Part shown: piece by piece, positions 37,150 to 49,854 of the stretch
Numbering within the stretch: position 1 is the stretch's first letter
How the letters are laid out: the number at the start of each line of letters is the position of its first letter
Assembly (NCBI GenBank): GCA_016946835.1
Contig: JACVTC010000051.1
Coordinates: 525,501 to 589,500 of the forward strand
Source: Neocallimastix lanati (nom. inval.)
Lineage: Eukaryota > Neocallimastigomycota > Neocallimastigomycetes > Neocallimastigales > Neocallimastigaceae
DNA length: 64,000 nucleotides
Direction: 5' to 3'
The notes under the pieces: generated by a model
Told to the model about the DNA's origin: nothing
What the model saw: the letters and a program-made list of their open reading frames with translations, nothing else
Databases searched by the model: none
Translations under genes and position numbers: made by a program

Positions 37150-37878
37150 TTTCGATATTAATTAATTAATTTACTATTGAATAAAAAAAAAAATAAAAAA
37201 CTGTCAATAGTTTTTAATAAAAAATTTTTTTTTTAAAAAATTTATAATAGGCTTTAAGATTCTAAAATAGAATAATGAATTTCATATATATAAAATAAAA
37301 AAATTGTATATAGAAAATATATATCTTCTATCTATAAAATATATATATATAAATAAATTATATCTTTTTTTTTTTTTTTAATATTAGATAAGCCCTATTA
37401 TTAATGTTCAATAATGTACAAAAGTTTTTTTAATGAAAAGTTTATTTAATATAGAATTTTAATACAAAATTTATTATTATTTAGAATAATAAATTTAATA
37501 ATGCTTTTATGAAAAATTTTCCTTTTGTTTATTTTTTATTTATTAAAACACACTTTTTTTTATATATAAAACTTCCTTTTGTTATATTTACAAAACCAGA
37601 TTGAAATAAATTTATAAAACTTTCTTTTTTTTTATTTTTTATTTTTTTTTTTTTTAAAAAAACTTTCTTAAAAATCCTAAAAACAATTTATTTTTTTTTT
37701 ACCTTTTTATATAAAATATTATATTTTAATTTTTACTGTATAAGTATAATATTGTTTTATAACATACTATTTATTTCCTATTAATGGAAAGGCCTCTTTT
37801 TTGATTTATTATAAAAAGATTAAATTAATTTAATATTTGATTTAATTAATATCAAATAAAATTTTATAATATTTAACT
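37150..37878. other. AT-rich intergenic DNA
   Basis: This is the upstream flank of the PanB gene: A/T runs only. No motif can be assigned. Confidence 0.5.
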
Positions 37879-37882
37879 ATTA

Positions 37883-38223
37883 CTATAATTTCATGTACTT
37901 TGTACGAAATTTTTTTTTTTGTAATTTTGATGAAAGAAATTTTAGTTTGAAAATCAAATACTCCCCTACAAAGTAAAACTCCATTAAGCAACTAATAAAA
38001 GAAGATGTTATTATTGAAGAAATTAAAAGATTCTTTATTATTTTTTTTTTTTTTTTGGTTAAGATATCAGCAAACATATTATTAGAATTAATGTGTTATA
38101 TTAATAAAAGTCCTCCTTTATATAATTTATTATAAATGAGTAATCTTCTATATTTAAACATATAATTTTTTTCAATTAAATCATCCGTTGCATTTAATTC
38201 AGCTTCAGTTGTGTTTCTAGCTG

Positions 38224-38289
<66 letters not shown>

Positions 38290-38770
38290 ATTTCCAACAA
38301 ACAGGAACACATTCTCTGTATATTTTTTTTTTGTTCAGTGGTTGATTTTGCATTATCACCATTATCCTTTGGTCCAAAACTAATATCTGAATATACAATA
38401 TATTTAATTTATCATTAGCAGATTCCATTAAATTATTTTCAATTAATAACATATTTTTGCCTTTGTTTATCATAGTATATTTATTATTTTCTTCAATAAA
38501 ATTTAATTATTCAATAGTAGCAATGGTATCTACAGTTATAGTAGTAGTTTCTTCAGTTGGAACTTTTCTATTAAAAGGAATAGTTTTTTCTTCTTCAGTT
38601 TCACAGTAGTAAGCCTTTAGATAATCCCATAATTCAAAGGCTGTATCAATATCTTCAACTTTAAACCAAGTCTCTTCAATTAAAATGATTCTTCTGGCTA
38701 TAGAGTCATCTTTTTCAGAGATAATTTTAACATACTTTTTCCTATTTTCTCAGTAATATTATCATCTGAA
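37883..38770 (-). pseudogene. Deleted Ty1/copia-type retroelement remnant (gag and RNase H pieces)
   Basis: On the minus strand a gag-like piece comes first (38,735-38,515): DDSIARRIILIEETWF, then DTAFELWDYLKAYY, the usual WD-L-Y pattern of copia gag. Next comes an unrelated-looking linker. Then there is a copia RNase H piece: CWKSKKK with a huge poly-Lys run, ITARNTTEAELNATDDLIEK (38,225-38,165), and further on MFADILTK (38,077 onward), the conserved end of copia RNase H. Protease, integrase and reverse transcriptase are missing between gag and RNase H. The poly-Lys is an expanded T-tract (38,227-38,288). The element cannot be active. This family differs from the copia remnant at 57-61.5 kb. 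Confidence 0.65.
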
Positions 38771-38861
38771 ACAATGGAATGACCGAGATTAACATTTTAT
38801 TAATTTTCAATCTTCTAATTTTCCCATTATAAAATTCCTTCATATTTTATAGTTTCCTTTA

Positions 38862-38966
38862 TTAAGAATTATTCTCTTCATTTTGTTTACAAACACAATC
38901 CTTTTTATCTTGTTAAACTTTCTTATTTTAACATTATTTATAATATTCTTTTGAACAGTTGAGACT

Positions 38967-39009
<43 letters not shown>

Positions 39010-39281
39010 ATATTGTTTTATAAATTAAATTAATATTTGATTTAATTATAATTTCTTGCATTTCATACGAAAATTTTTTTTGTGATTTTGATGTAAAGAA
39101 TTTTGGTTTGAAAATCTTATATTTAATTTTACCCATATTATTATGATAATTATATTTTTTAAATTATTGATTTTTATTAAGAATTATTCTCTTCATTTTG
39201 TTTACAAACACAATCCTTTTTATCTTGTTAAACTTTCTTATTTTAACATTATTTATAATATTCTTTTGAACAGTTGAGACT

Positions 39282-39320
<39 letters not shown>

Positions 39321-39487
39321 ATATTGTTTTATAAATTAAATTAATATTTGATTTAATTATAATTTCTTGCATTTCATACGAAAATTTTTTTTGTGATTTT
39401 GATGTAAAGAATTTTGGTTTGAAAATCTTATATTTAATTTTACCCATATTATTATGATAATTATATTTTTTAAATTATTGATTTTTT
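38862..39487. repeat. ~313-bp head-to-tail tandem duplication
   Basis: 38,862-39,176 and 39,177-39,487 read the same except for the length of an internal (TA)n tract. Both copies carry TTACAAACACAATCCTTTTT, TGAACAGTTGAGACTCAAAA and TTTTACCCATATTATTATGA. Each contains a partial open stretch of the neighbouring retroelement debris. Near-identity in such fast-changing DNA suggests a recent event or an assembly artefact. Confidence 0.93.
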
Positions 39488-40450
39488 TTAAGACTAGGAA
39501 GAGAATACACTTCCGGTGCTTTATTAAATAGATGAATATATTTTTTGTATTACACTTATTAAAAAAAAAAAATTCATTATATAATTTAAAGATAAAAATA
39601 AAATGTAAAGATTGAGTAAAAAAAAAATAGTAAATTTAAAAAAAAAAAAAAAAAAAAAAAGTAATTAATCATAGAAAATTTAGTGTAATAAAGAATAAAA
39701 ATAAATTCAAAAGTTAATAAATTTCAGTGTGATGTATACTCTACGTAGTAACATGATCACCAATTAAATATAAAATATTAAAGCAAAGAAGTAACATCTT
39801 TAAAAAAGATAGAGTGTAATATCCACTTAACTCTCACCTGAACCACAAGAAAGATCATCAAAAATTGAATTACTTACTATATGTTCTGTATTCGGAACTG
39901 TACTATAAACAAATGTATATTGATGAGAATTAACAGGACTACTATAGTATTTAGCCATATCGGTACGACGTCGGCACTCTTTGTAATGAAAGTGTTTTTG
40001 CTAAACCTCTCAAAAAGTAACTCAAGAGAGCTACTGATGATTGGTATTTTATTAGCAAAATATTCTTCTACGTCTCATAATATCCTAACCCCTATGAACT
40101 TTTTGGGAGTTATTCACATAAATGTCTCTGTTCCCCAGTATCAAATAGTAGCTCATCTAAAACTGAAATTCCACCAAGAAGGAATATATAAATATACCTG
40201 TATATGAAATTTTCATATTCTAAGATATTAGAATAAGAAGGAAGTAAAGAAAGATTCCCTACTTTATTGGCAAATAATATGAAAAAGTCATTGAAAAAAA
40301 CTAAAGATTTACATTAACATAGAGAAAAGGTAGAGCATTCAAAAATTCAAATGGATAAAAGATTTGATCACCTTTTCCATAACAAAATCATAATTTAGGA
40401 CAATCGTCAGAAATTCTGCCACTTCTAATTGTATTTAAAATTTTAAATGT
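39484..40450 (-). mobile_element. LINE-like element, 3' end (copy 1)
   Basis: The repeat begins after a T-run with GACTAGGAAGAGAATACACT (poly-A and 3' end on the minus strand). The GC-richer part at about 40,207-39,850 reads, in broken frames, FLLGG, FDTGEQRHLCE and NKIPIISSSLELLFERFSKN. This is similar in kind to the C-terminal end of the neighbouring element at 40.6-41.65 kb, which has a clearer zinc-finger end. Its 3' tail recurs at 32.16-32.40 kb. I see stops throughout; it is a 5'-truncated, dead copy. Confidence 0.45.
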
Positions 40451-40621
40451 TAAGGCAAGTTTTAAATATTAATATTTTTATGCTTTTAATTATGTTATTT
40501 ATGATTCAAAAATTTAAATTCATTTTAAAATCATGTATTATAAATTTTAAAAATTTTTTTTTTTAGACTTAGAGAATAATTTTATTTAATTTATAATAAT
40601 AATAAAATTGCATGATTTAAA

Positions 40622-41650
40622 TGAAATTTTTTTTTTTTTTTTTTAATGGCTGCAAACTTGTTTCATCTTTATTAATTAAACATATGATAAAAAATATGTA
40701 ATAAAAAGATAAAAAGATAAAAAAATAAACAAAAAAAAAAAAAAAAATAAAATAAAATAATGATATAATGTATTCTAGTTTCATTTAATTAATATCTTTA
40801 AGACTTCACAAGGGCGTTATTATACTGTAGCATAATAATTATTTTTGACTTCACAATGTTAATCATAATTTTAAGATACGAAATTATGATCTTCATTGGT
40901 TGCGCTAGCCCAGCTGGCCTGTCTTACTGCTTCTTCAGGCATTGACGCTCTTGGTAGTAGTAGTACGATTCGATTTGAACCTATTGAACAAAGATCATTA
41001 CTGGCCAATAGCAATCGGTATAATCGATTGAAGAAGAGCCGCATTAACCACCAAGAATGGAGTATCAGAATAAGCACCTGATTTCATCTGACACTTAAAT
41101 AGATCCTTCTATTCCCTTGTACTGTTATTTATACTTCTTCCTCCAAGAAGGAAATTAAACACTTTTTCACACACACTAGAATCAACATACACAATATTTT
41201 CAATACTATTACTAATATTACTAAAATTATTATTACTAAAACTATTATAACTATTATTACTATAACTATTATTACTATTACTATTATCATTATTACTACT
41301 AACGATATCATTTGTTAGATTGCCATGATTAAAAGCGTTATATAAAAATAAAATTTTATCATTGACTTGACTTTACTACGAATATGATTGAAAAATGGAC
41401 ATTTAATTAACCAATGCCTTATCCATTGTTTATTACTTTTACAACAGGGACAAAAACTAGGACACACTTGATCTATTATTTTTGCAGCTTTAGTAATTCT
41501 AGCATCTAATCTATATCCGCTTCGTGCTCTCAATAGCCAATAGAAACCATTTGAAAAATCATGATATTCAAAACAAAGTTTTATAAAATCTGATGTTTCT
41601 TCGAATTTGTTTTTGTCATAAAATTCAACTTTAATAGAATTGATTTTCAT
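40622..41650 (-). pseudogene. LINE-type reverse transcriptase C-terminal remnant with zinc knuckle (copy 2)
   Basis: Non-LTR retrotransposon proteins often end in a zinc-binding segment after the reverse transcriptase. The open stretch 41,650-41,315 (minus) has GFYWLLRARSGYRLDARITK, then CPSFCPCCKSNKQWIRHWL and IKCPFFNHIRSKV, the C-C-H-C pattern with R after the last Cys. After a TAG/ATT microsatellite expansion (41,190-41,300) a further part (41,077-40,871) reads SDTPFLVVNAALLQS and similar in mixed frames. The element ends at a T-run (40,625-40,643), its poly-A on this strand. There is no reverse transcriptase core upstream, so it is 5'-truncated. The alternative, a domesticated zinc protein, is unlikely because of the stops. 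Confidence 0.6.
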
Positions 41651-42571
41651 ATTTAAATGAAAAATAAAAAATAAAATACATGAAATTAAATATCATATAT
41701 TATATAATTATAAAACTGCGTTATAAGCAATAGTTTCTAACTTTTCCCATTCATCGATGATAATTATTTCAAAAAATAGTAATCTATATTAATTGTTTTT
41801 TTGTAGTTATTTTATTGATCATATTTAAAAATAATAATTAATGCTGTTACATACTATTTTATAAACAATACAATTAATATTATCATTATTTAATTATAAT
41901 ATTCTAAAGTAAATGCTAATGGGAAATTTGGAAAATTATTTACAAAATCAACAGATCTAATTGTTTCCTATGTTACAGGAGGAGTAGATAATTTAATTAT
42001 TAACCATAATATATTTATTAATGTAAAAATAATTATATAACTAAAAACAAATATATTATAATATATCATTATGTAATTTTCGACAATTTGTAAAAAAATT
42101 TATAAATTAAGAATTAATATTTACAATTTTTAAAAAAAATTTATAATAAAATACAAAAATTTTTTATTATATTTATTATAAATCAAACATAAATAACACA
42201 AATAACACAAAATATTAATATATACATACTTCAAATTATTTAAAAGTTACCATTATTATATATATTATTATAAATTTATTTTTTATTAATTATTTTATAT
42301 ATGATTAATAATATAAAATATTATTTCAAAATCTATTATTTTATATTACAGTTTGTAATTAATATAAATTAAAGAAAATAAAAAAAAAATTAAAAACTTA
42401 TAAAATTAAATAGTAATTATTATTGCTTGTATTATATAATGTAGTAATATGAATATGGTATAATTTAAAATGATATGTAAATATTAATATTCCAATTTCT
42501 TTGTAGAAATCTTAAATTTACATATTTTAATGATCTATATATATAATTATATGTTTTATAAATTAATTGGC
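41651..42571. other. AT-rich intergenic DNA
   Basis: No gene is visible. It is the 3' flank of the histone gene, and no histone-type stem-loop is evident. Confidence 0.45.
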
Positions 42572-42970
42572 TTATTCAAGTTTGTCTTCCTTTCCAGTTT
42601 TTGGATTCTTCTTTGGTAAAAGTACAGAGTGAATATTTGGTAAGACACCACCTTGAGAAATAGTAACATCAGATAATAATTTATTTAATTCTTCATCATT
42701 TCTGATAGCTAATTGAAGATGACGTGGGATAATACGAGATTTCTTGTTATCACGAGCTGCATTACCAGCTAATTCAAGAATTTCAGCAGTTAAATATTCA
42801 AGAACAGCAGCTAAGTAAACTGGAGCACCAGCACCAATACGTTGAGCATAGTTACCCTTTCTTAAAAGACGGTGTACACGACCAACTGGGAATTGAAGAC
42901 CAGCTCTGCTAGATCTAGACTTAGCACCAGAAGACATGGAGTTCTTTCCAGCTTTACCCTTTCCAGCCAT
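42572..42970 (-). CDS. H2A: Histone H2A
   Basis: Core nucleosomal histone, pairs with H2B. Single exon, 132 residues. The fold is complete: [20 protein letters not shown], then [20 protein letters not shown] and [20 protein letters not shown], with NDEELNKLL and [15 protein letters not shown]. The N-tail is [20 protein letters not shown], with lysines available for acetylation. The C-tail ends [11 protein letters not shown] and lacks the SQ[E/D] phosphorylation motif that most fungal H2A proteins carry. Base composition is clearly GC-richer than the flanks. In many fungi H2B is divergent next to H2A; none is found upstream within 2 kb here. The start is the only ATG at the histone N-terminus. 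Confidence 0.98.
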   Translation of the reverse strand: MAGKGKAGKNSMSSGAKSRSSRAGLQFPVGRVHRLLRKGNYAQRIGAGAPVYLAAVLEYLTAEILELAGNAARDNKKSRIIPRHLQLAIRNDEELNKLLSDVTISQGGVLPNIHSVLLPKKNPKTGKEDKLE

Positions 42971-44202
42971 TTTTAGAGATTATTATTTAAATATTAAAAT
43001 TTGAAAGTTTAAATAAAAATAATTATACTAGTTTTGATTTTCGAAATAAAAAAAAAGTTTTGAAAAAAAACTCTTCTACAATATATATTTTAAATATCTT
43101 GAATATTTAATTACAAGGAAAATTTTTGTTAATTTATATGTTTTTTTCAAAATTCAAATTATTTATTCTTGCTTTATCTATTTTTTATTAATTAATTATT
43201 TTTTTTAAAAATTAAATAATTTATTATATTAATTAAATTTTTATAATAATAAATATATTTGAGTATATTTTAAATTTATATTGACCTTGAAATTAAAAAA
43301 TTTCAATCCTGGGTCTAAATTATTTTAAAATGGGGTGTATTTTCTTAAAATTTTTGAATCAGACCCTATTTTGTATATAATAATGTATTTATGTAAATAA
43401 TGTATACAGTAAAATTTATAATTATTTTTAGATTATACTGCTAAAAAAAAAAAATAAAAAAAAATAATATATATATATATATAATGCTAAAAGATATTTC
43501 ATTATGAATATGTGAAATAAATTATAAAATATATAAAAATTCATGTATAAGTGTATCATTATATATCATTATGTCATTTTAATTATAAAATAAAAAATCA
43601 TATAAAAGTGATTAAATGTCACTTTTTTTTTTATTTTTTTATTTCATTTTTATGTTCATGTTCATGTTTATTTTTTTTTATATATATATATATTATTAAT
43701 TAATTAACTAATTATTTTTTTTTTCTTTTTTTTATGCAGTTCTATATATATTTTTTACTTTTTTATCTACTAAATTGTATATGAATTAGAATTATTAAGT
43801 AAAATATTTATTGTATATGGTAATGTATTATTATTCATGCTAATTGTTATTTTTTTATAATAATATTTCTTATAGTAATATTATTTATAATTTTTAATTT
43901 TTTTAATTGACATTTTCCTGCAGTAAAAATTTGTTAATAAAAAAATTTTTTTTTTCTAAAGTTTTTTTTACCATTAATGTAAATGCAGACAACATTTTTT
44001 GTTATTAAAAAAATGTTGTACAACTAAATTTAATTTTTAATTTTTAATTTTATTTTTTTTACCTTTTTTTTTTTTTACCAAAGTGATCAAGAAAAAAAAA
44101 TTAAATATTTGCTTTTTAATTATAATTATAATTATCAAAAAAAAAAAAAAAAAAAGCATTAATTAAAGTAAATACTTTAAAATTTTAAACATTCTGTTTT
44201 AC

Positions 44203-44267
<65 letters not shown>

Positions 44268-45130
44268 TAATTTAAAATTAAAAAATTATTATTCTATGCC
44301 ACTGTTTATATTATTTAAATTATGTATAATTTTTTTTAAGTTGATGATTAGAAAATTAGAAAATTTAATTTATTATTTATTTTTTCCACAAAAAAAAAGT
44401 TTAATAAAAACTAATAAATAAATAAATAAAAATAGATAAACTAATAAATAAATAAATATAGTTAAATAAATAAATAAAATAGATAAATAATGATAATAAA
44501 TATTTTTTATTTTCTATTTTGCCAAATTTTTATAGTATAAGTATTAAAAAATTAAAAGTTTTTTATTTATTTATTTATAATCAATAATTTTAACAAAATT
44601 ATTATATTAAAAATTTTTTATTTATTTATAATCATAATCAATAATTTTAACAAAATTATATTAAAAATTTTTTATTTATTTATAATCAATAATTTTAACA
44701 AAATTTTTAATATAATTTTTTTTTTATTAATTTTTATGATTACTTTTTTAAGGTGGTTGATTTTTTTAATAAGAAAAAAAATTTAATGGATACTTATTTA
44801 CATATATTCATTATAATTATAATAAAAATTTTTTTTCTTTAAATCTATATATTCTAAAGAAAAGGAAAAAAAAAAAAAAGAAAATATATATATATGTATA
44901 TATACATAAAATTTGTTTTTTTAAAAATAATATATTATTCAATCAATTTTTTATTTAAGCATTCAAATATAATCTGTTTATTTAAATATTACAATACATA
45001 TATTTTATAATTTTTATTTTTTTATTTATTTAAAAAAAATAAATAAATAAATAAAAAAAATAGTTTTTTTAATTTATAGTAATATTTTGAAGTATTTTTT
45101 AAATTAATTTTGCATCTCCAATAATATAAT
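42971..45130. other. AT-rich intergenic DNA
   Basis: Contains ATT triplets (44,207-44,268), a three-copy ~50-bp tandem repeat (44,560-44,715, TATTTATTTATAATCAATAA followed by TTTTAACAAAATT) and many A/T runs. A short imperfect palindrome with GGGTCTAAATT and AGACCC arms lies at 43,311-43,370. No gene or H2B is present. Confidence 0.5.
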
Positions 45131-45133
45131 ACA

Positions 45134-45468
45134 AGTGTGGGGCATTTCGCCAAGTTGCATTTCGCCAATTTTTTTGAAAGCATATGGCGTATTAAAAAAA
45201 TGTGGCATTTCGCCAAGCTGTTTTTCGCCAAATTGAGAATTATTAAATAAATAAATAAATAAATAAATAAAATTAAATATTATTAATATCGCATAAAAAC
45301 AATTTTAAAAAAAATATATTTTGAATTAATATTTATTTATTTATTCATTTATTTATATCAATACTCTACTTGTCGAAATGCAACCTGGCAAAAAGCAACT
45401 TGGGAAAATGCAACTTGGGGAAATGCAATCTGGCGAAATGCAATTTGGGGAAATGCAACTCTCCCCTA
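45134..45468. mobile_element. MULE-type MITE (sister of the 14.6 kb element)
   Basis: The left end GTGTGGGGCATTTCGCCAAG and a right end of iterated GCAACTTGGGGAAAT / GCAATCTGGCGAAAT units ending in CTCCCC match the element at 14,590-14,913. The shared interior is TATTAATATCGCATAAAAAC and ATCAATACTCTACTTGTCG. I could not find a clean target-site duplication. Confidence 0.75.
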
Positions 45469-45909
45469 GTACTAATCACCATAGGTTAGATTATATATCC
45501 TAACCCTAAATATTTAAATAATGTAGTTGGACATTTTGGTATGCTGCATTTCGCCAAATTGAAAATTATTTAAAAAAAAAAATAAATAGATAAACATTAT
45601 TAATATTGATGTATTTATATTTTTGAAGTAAATATTTAAATATTAAAAAAAGTTTTTTTTCATATATAAATATCTTTACAAATACAAATATCCGTTTAAA
45701 TAAATAAATAAATAATTGATAAATAATAAAGTAATAATATAAACAGTATAGTAATAATTATAAAAGGATTGTCATTAATAATAATAATGACGATTAAAAT
45801 TATAAATAATAATTATTATTTATAATTTTAATGTAAATTATAAATTTCAAATAGTTCAATTCCTTTTAATGTAAATATAAAACATAAATAGGATAAATTT
45901 TCTCAAGGT

Positions 45910-46480
45910 ATGGGTTTTATATGTTCTGGATATAATTCAATTAAATCCCAAGTAATAAGAAGTAGAAGAAAACAGCTACCTCCTGGTATAACAACATTTG
46001 ATGAAATTCCAAATGAATCAAAATATTATAAAACAAAAAGCGATGAAAATTTTATGATATTCAAAAATAATGATTTAATTGTTTTTTATTCTCCATTCTA
46101 ACCAGAATTATTTTCTAAAAAAAATATATATATTTTTGTGGATGGCACATTTCATATTGCCCCTATTTTTAATTATCGAGTATTCATAACTAGAACCAAT
46201 GTTACAGAATTAAATTGTTTTTATACTACTTCCTTTACTATATTAAAAAATAAAAAGTAAAAAACTTATAATATAAAACATTATTTGAAGAAATAACAAA
46301 AAAATTCTAGTAAATATAATAGTATTGAAATTACACCAAAAATATTTCATTGCGATTTTGAAAAAGCTATATTTAATGATGCAGAAAAAGTTTTTACTAA
46401 TGCAAATATTAAATATTGTATATGATATTTTAAAACAGCATTAGAAATTAAAAAAAAAAAAAAAAAAAAAAAAGAATTAT
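45910..46480 (+). pseudogene. MULE transposase remnant (second copy)
   Basis: The open start (45,910-46,101) reads QLPPGITTFDEIPNESKYY, then KSDENFMIFKNNDLIVFYSPF, followed by a stop. The frame goes on with IYIFVDGTFHIAPIFNYRVF, FYTTSFTILKNK (stop), then FHCDFEKAIFNDAEKVFTNA and NIKYCI followed by a stop, then a poly-Lys tract. It aligns through its length with the minus-strand copy at 15.35-16.2 kb; catalytic VDGT and DFE are visible in both. The many stops make it inactive. Confidence 0.8.
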
Positions 46481-46513
46481 GTGGTAATAAAGTTGAAAAA
46501 ATAAAAGACTTGC

Positions 46514-46612
46514 ATATTTTAATATTTTGTAAAAAATAATATTATAATAACAATATTTTAATTATAAAAATATTGTTATTATAATATTATTTTTTACAAA
46601 ATATTAAAATAT
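46514..46612. repeat. Perfect 46-bp-arm palindrome
   Basis: Left arm 46,514-46,559 (starting ATATTTTAATATTTTGTAAA) is exactly complementary to right arm 46,567-46,612 (AAAATATTGTTATTATAATA onward). The 7-nt loop is at 46,560-46,566. Part of the right arm (TTTTACAAAATATTAAAA) recurs as degraded copies near 46,692-46,710 and 46,768-46,790. Confidence 0.95.
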
Positions 46613-46915
46613 ATCTTTATAATTAAATATATTTTTATAATTAAATATATTTTTATAATTATATATTATAAATAATTATTTTATTACTATTTTACAAAAT
46701 ATTAAAACATATCTTTATAATTAAATATATTTTTATAATTATATATTATAAACACTTAATTTATTACTATTTTACAAAATTTTAAAAAATATCTATAATT
46801 AATTATTAAATATAATAAAAACAAGTTTTAAAAAAAAAATTATTTTGAATTTTTATTTATTTATTTACATTAGTACGCCACTTGACGAAATGCAACTTCA
46901 CGAAATGCAATTCTC

Positions 46916-47721
46916 TCTTTAATTGAATATAAAATAGATATGAATAAAGTTGGTATGATAATATGATAATACTGAATTAATTAATACATTTAAAAAATGG
47001 AAATGTGGCAATAGTAAAAATATTTTAATTGAATATGGAGCAGATGTAAGTTTAAGTAAATGTAAATAGATATGGTAAAATCTCATTATTTACTGTATAT
47101 TTAAGTAGAAATGAAATTATAATAATAGGATGTTTGTACTTTTAAAAAAAAAAAAAAAAATCAGATATAAAGGAAGAAGCAATTAATTAATAATATAACT
47201 CCTTTATTTTATACATGATATAGAGGATATGAGATAGTAATTGAACTTCTAGCAAATACAATATAGTATATAATTTACATTAAATGATACACATTTAAGT
47301 GATCATGGGGAAATGAAATAATATTAAAATAGTTCAATTGAATATATGGATGCAATGATAGTCAACTATTAATAAATAAAAAACTAGAAAGGATGTATTA
47401 TCAAAAAAAAAAAAAAAAAGGGTTTTTTTAGGTGGAAGTACTATCAATATTTTTTTTTGTGGTATGTGGAATGAAAATATAATTATAACAATTAACTAAT
47501 AATTAAATAATTATAGATAATTATATAAAAAAGTTTTTTATTTATTTATTTAATATATAATAATAATTTATTTATATTTATCAATTATTAAAGATAAATA
47601 TGATAAATACTTGACATATATAGCAAGTATTCTTAGTAATATAAAATATAATAATAATAATAATAATAAAACATAAAAAATAGTAATGATTGTTACAATA
47701 TTCATTAATAAAAAGAGTTAA

Positions 47722-47778
<57 letters not shown>

Positions 47779-47921
47779 AAATTAAATAAAATTCATTTTT
47801 ATATATGTATATAAATTTCGTTGATGTAAAAGGAAGAATCCTCATTTGTATTCTTCATATATTATATTCTTTTGCTTCATTTGTAAAATTAATTAATTAA
47901 TTAATTAATTATTATTATTAT
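46916..47921. other. Intergenic region with faint coding debris
   Basis: Stretches near 46,930-47,400 have mildly protein-like composition on the plus strand (for example ILIEYGADVSLSKC-like reading near 47,020-47,060) but are full of stops. They could be ankyrin-like pseudogene debris. A 50-bp A-run is at 47,727-47,776. No intact gene. Confidence 0.35.
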
Positions 47922-49815
47922 TTATCTCTTATTATGATTTATATTTTTTCCATGGTGACAACTTACAAATTTTCCTCGGTAATTAGGACGTAGAGATATC
48001 ATATCATTATTTCTGTTATTTAATATCAATTTTTTTACTAAATTATACTTTTCATCTAAATATTCTAAATATTTTTCTTCTATTTTAAACTTATCAATAT
48101 AAAATAAATTTTTAAATAAATTTTGTATATTAATATGTTTATTATATTGAATTTTTTTTTTTTCGAATATTATTCTATCGAATGCCTGTTCCCAAATATA
48201 ATGATGCATGGTAGAAATATTTCGATATTCTGTATCATCTGTTAATTTTAAAATTTGCATTATATTTGAATTTATTGCTAATACATTTCTAAATTCAGCT
48301 AAAATTTGTGTTTCTCTTTTAAATCGAGAATTATCAACATCCTTTTTCATTAATCTAAATATTTTTTGTGGTGTTAATTTTAAGTGTTCTTTAATTTCTA
48401 ATCTATTTTTATTTATTAAACTACTGGTATCTTTATTATTTTTGTAACAATTAATATTTAGATAAGTTAATGTTAGCGCAGCAATACTTGATGCTATCAA
48501 TTCTTCAATAAAAAGTTTTGATGATATCTTATTTTTCTGATTATTATAATATTTATAATAATAACGAAGACTTGAAACTAATGGTATCAAGAATTTATCT
48601 GATTTATCTAACTTTTTAATGTCTGGTATATTACTATCAAATATTTCAAGATATAATTCAAGTCTTTTTTCATGATTTGATGGAATAAAAAATTCTTTAG
48701 GTATTTTTATGGTTATTTCACTTGGCTTCATTTCATATTTAATTTCAATAGAAATTTTATCGTCACCAGAATTATCATTATTACCGTATTTATTATTGTG
48801 TCTTTTATATTCGGTAATGGTTTTTTCTATATCTTCATACATTGGATTTTCACCTATACCTTTTTCATTTCTACATATTAATAATTTATACATTTCTTTT
48901 CTTAATTCATCAGTAACATCATAACAATTTCCTTCATCAATAATTTCAAGATATTGAGCACAAATGTAATAACCTTCTTTTTTTATAACTATGAAAAAAA
49001 AAAAAAAATTAAAAATATTTATAATTTGAAATAATAAAATTAATATTAACTAATTTATTTTAATATATATATATAAATTTAAAATAAATAAAAAAAAAAA
49101 ACTAAAATTAATTACTATTAAATAAATCTGAATTAATTTTTCCATGGTTAAGGTTATCTAAAATCTCTTCACTAAAGGGTAAGGAATCCTTTTCGTCATT
49201 TTGTTCATTATCAATTTTATAATGAGATAATGAATTACTTAAAGAATTTTTAAATTCATCTTTATTTTCAGATACACATTCTAATATCATTTTAATAATC
49301 GAACCTTGATCTTTTTTTTCATTACATTTTAAAAAACATTTTATTTTTTCAAATTTTAAAATTTCTTTTAAATAATTTTGTTTATTATCGTTATTATTAT
49401 ATTCAGTATTAATCTCTTTGAACATTTTGATAAAACTATCAAAAGATTTATGAATACTACTAAAATCTTTTACTAAAATACTATAAAAAGATTTATATAT
49501 TTTATTATTTTCATTTTCAATTCCTTTTTTATTTAATAGGTCATTATTATTCTTAATATAGTCTTTAATGATATCGTCATCATAGTACTTTTCTAGCTTT
49601 TCAATTATATCATCCATTAATGGTATATAATCATTTCCTGAAAGAGAGGCGAATAATGGAAACAATTTTTTATTAAATCCAAAATAATCTTCAAGTAATT
49701 TGGTAGTATATAATTTAGTAATATCTGGTTTATTTACTTTATTTACATCTTCGAGGGAACTAACATATCCAGGAATATCATAGATAAAGAAATCAGAATC
49801 GTCGCTATAAATATA

Positions 49816-49854
<39 letters not shown>

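Larger units (their letters stand above)
45540..46915 (+). mobile_element. Decayed MULE with transposase remnant and inverted ends
   Basis: The left end contains GCTGCATTTCGCCAAATTG (45,542-45,561). The right end contains ACGCCACTTGACGAAATGCA and ACTTCACGAAATGCAATTCT (46,874-46,915). Both belong to the same end-motif family as the MITEs. Between them lies a transposase pseudogene, a perfect palindrome and short repeats. It is the only copy in the window where the inverted ends flank transposase sequence, so it links the MITE family to MULE transposase. Confidence 0.65.

Noticed and set aside
40896-41081. Plus-strand open frame in the LINE region
   Set aside because: It is antisense to the LINE-type remnant, whose own strand gives the zinc-segment protein.
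42971-45130. Divergent histone H2B upstream of H2A
   Set aside because: No H2B motif (such as the conserved AVTKY segment) is found on either strand here.
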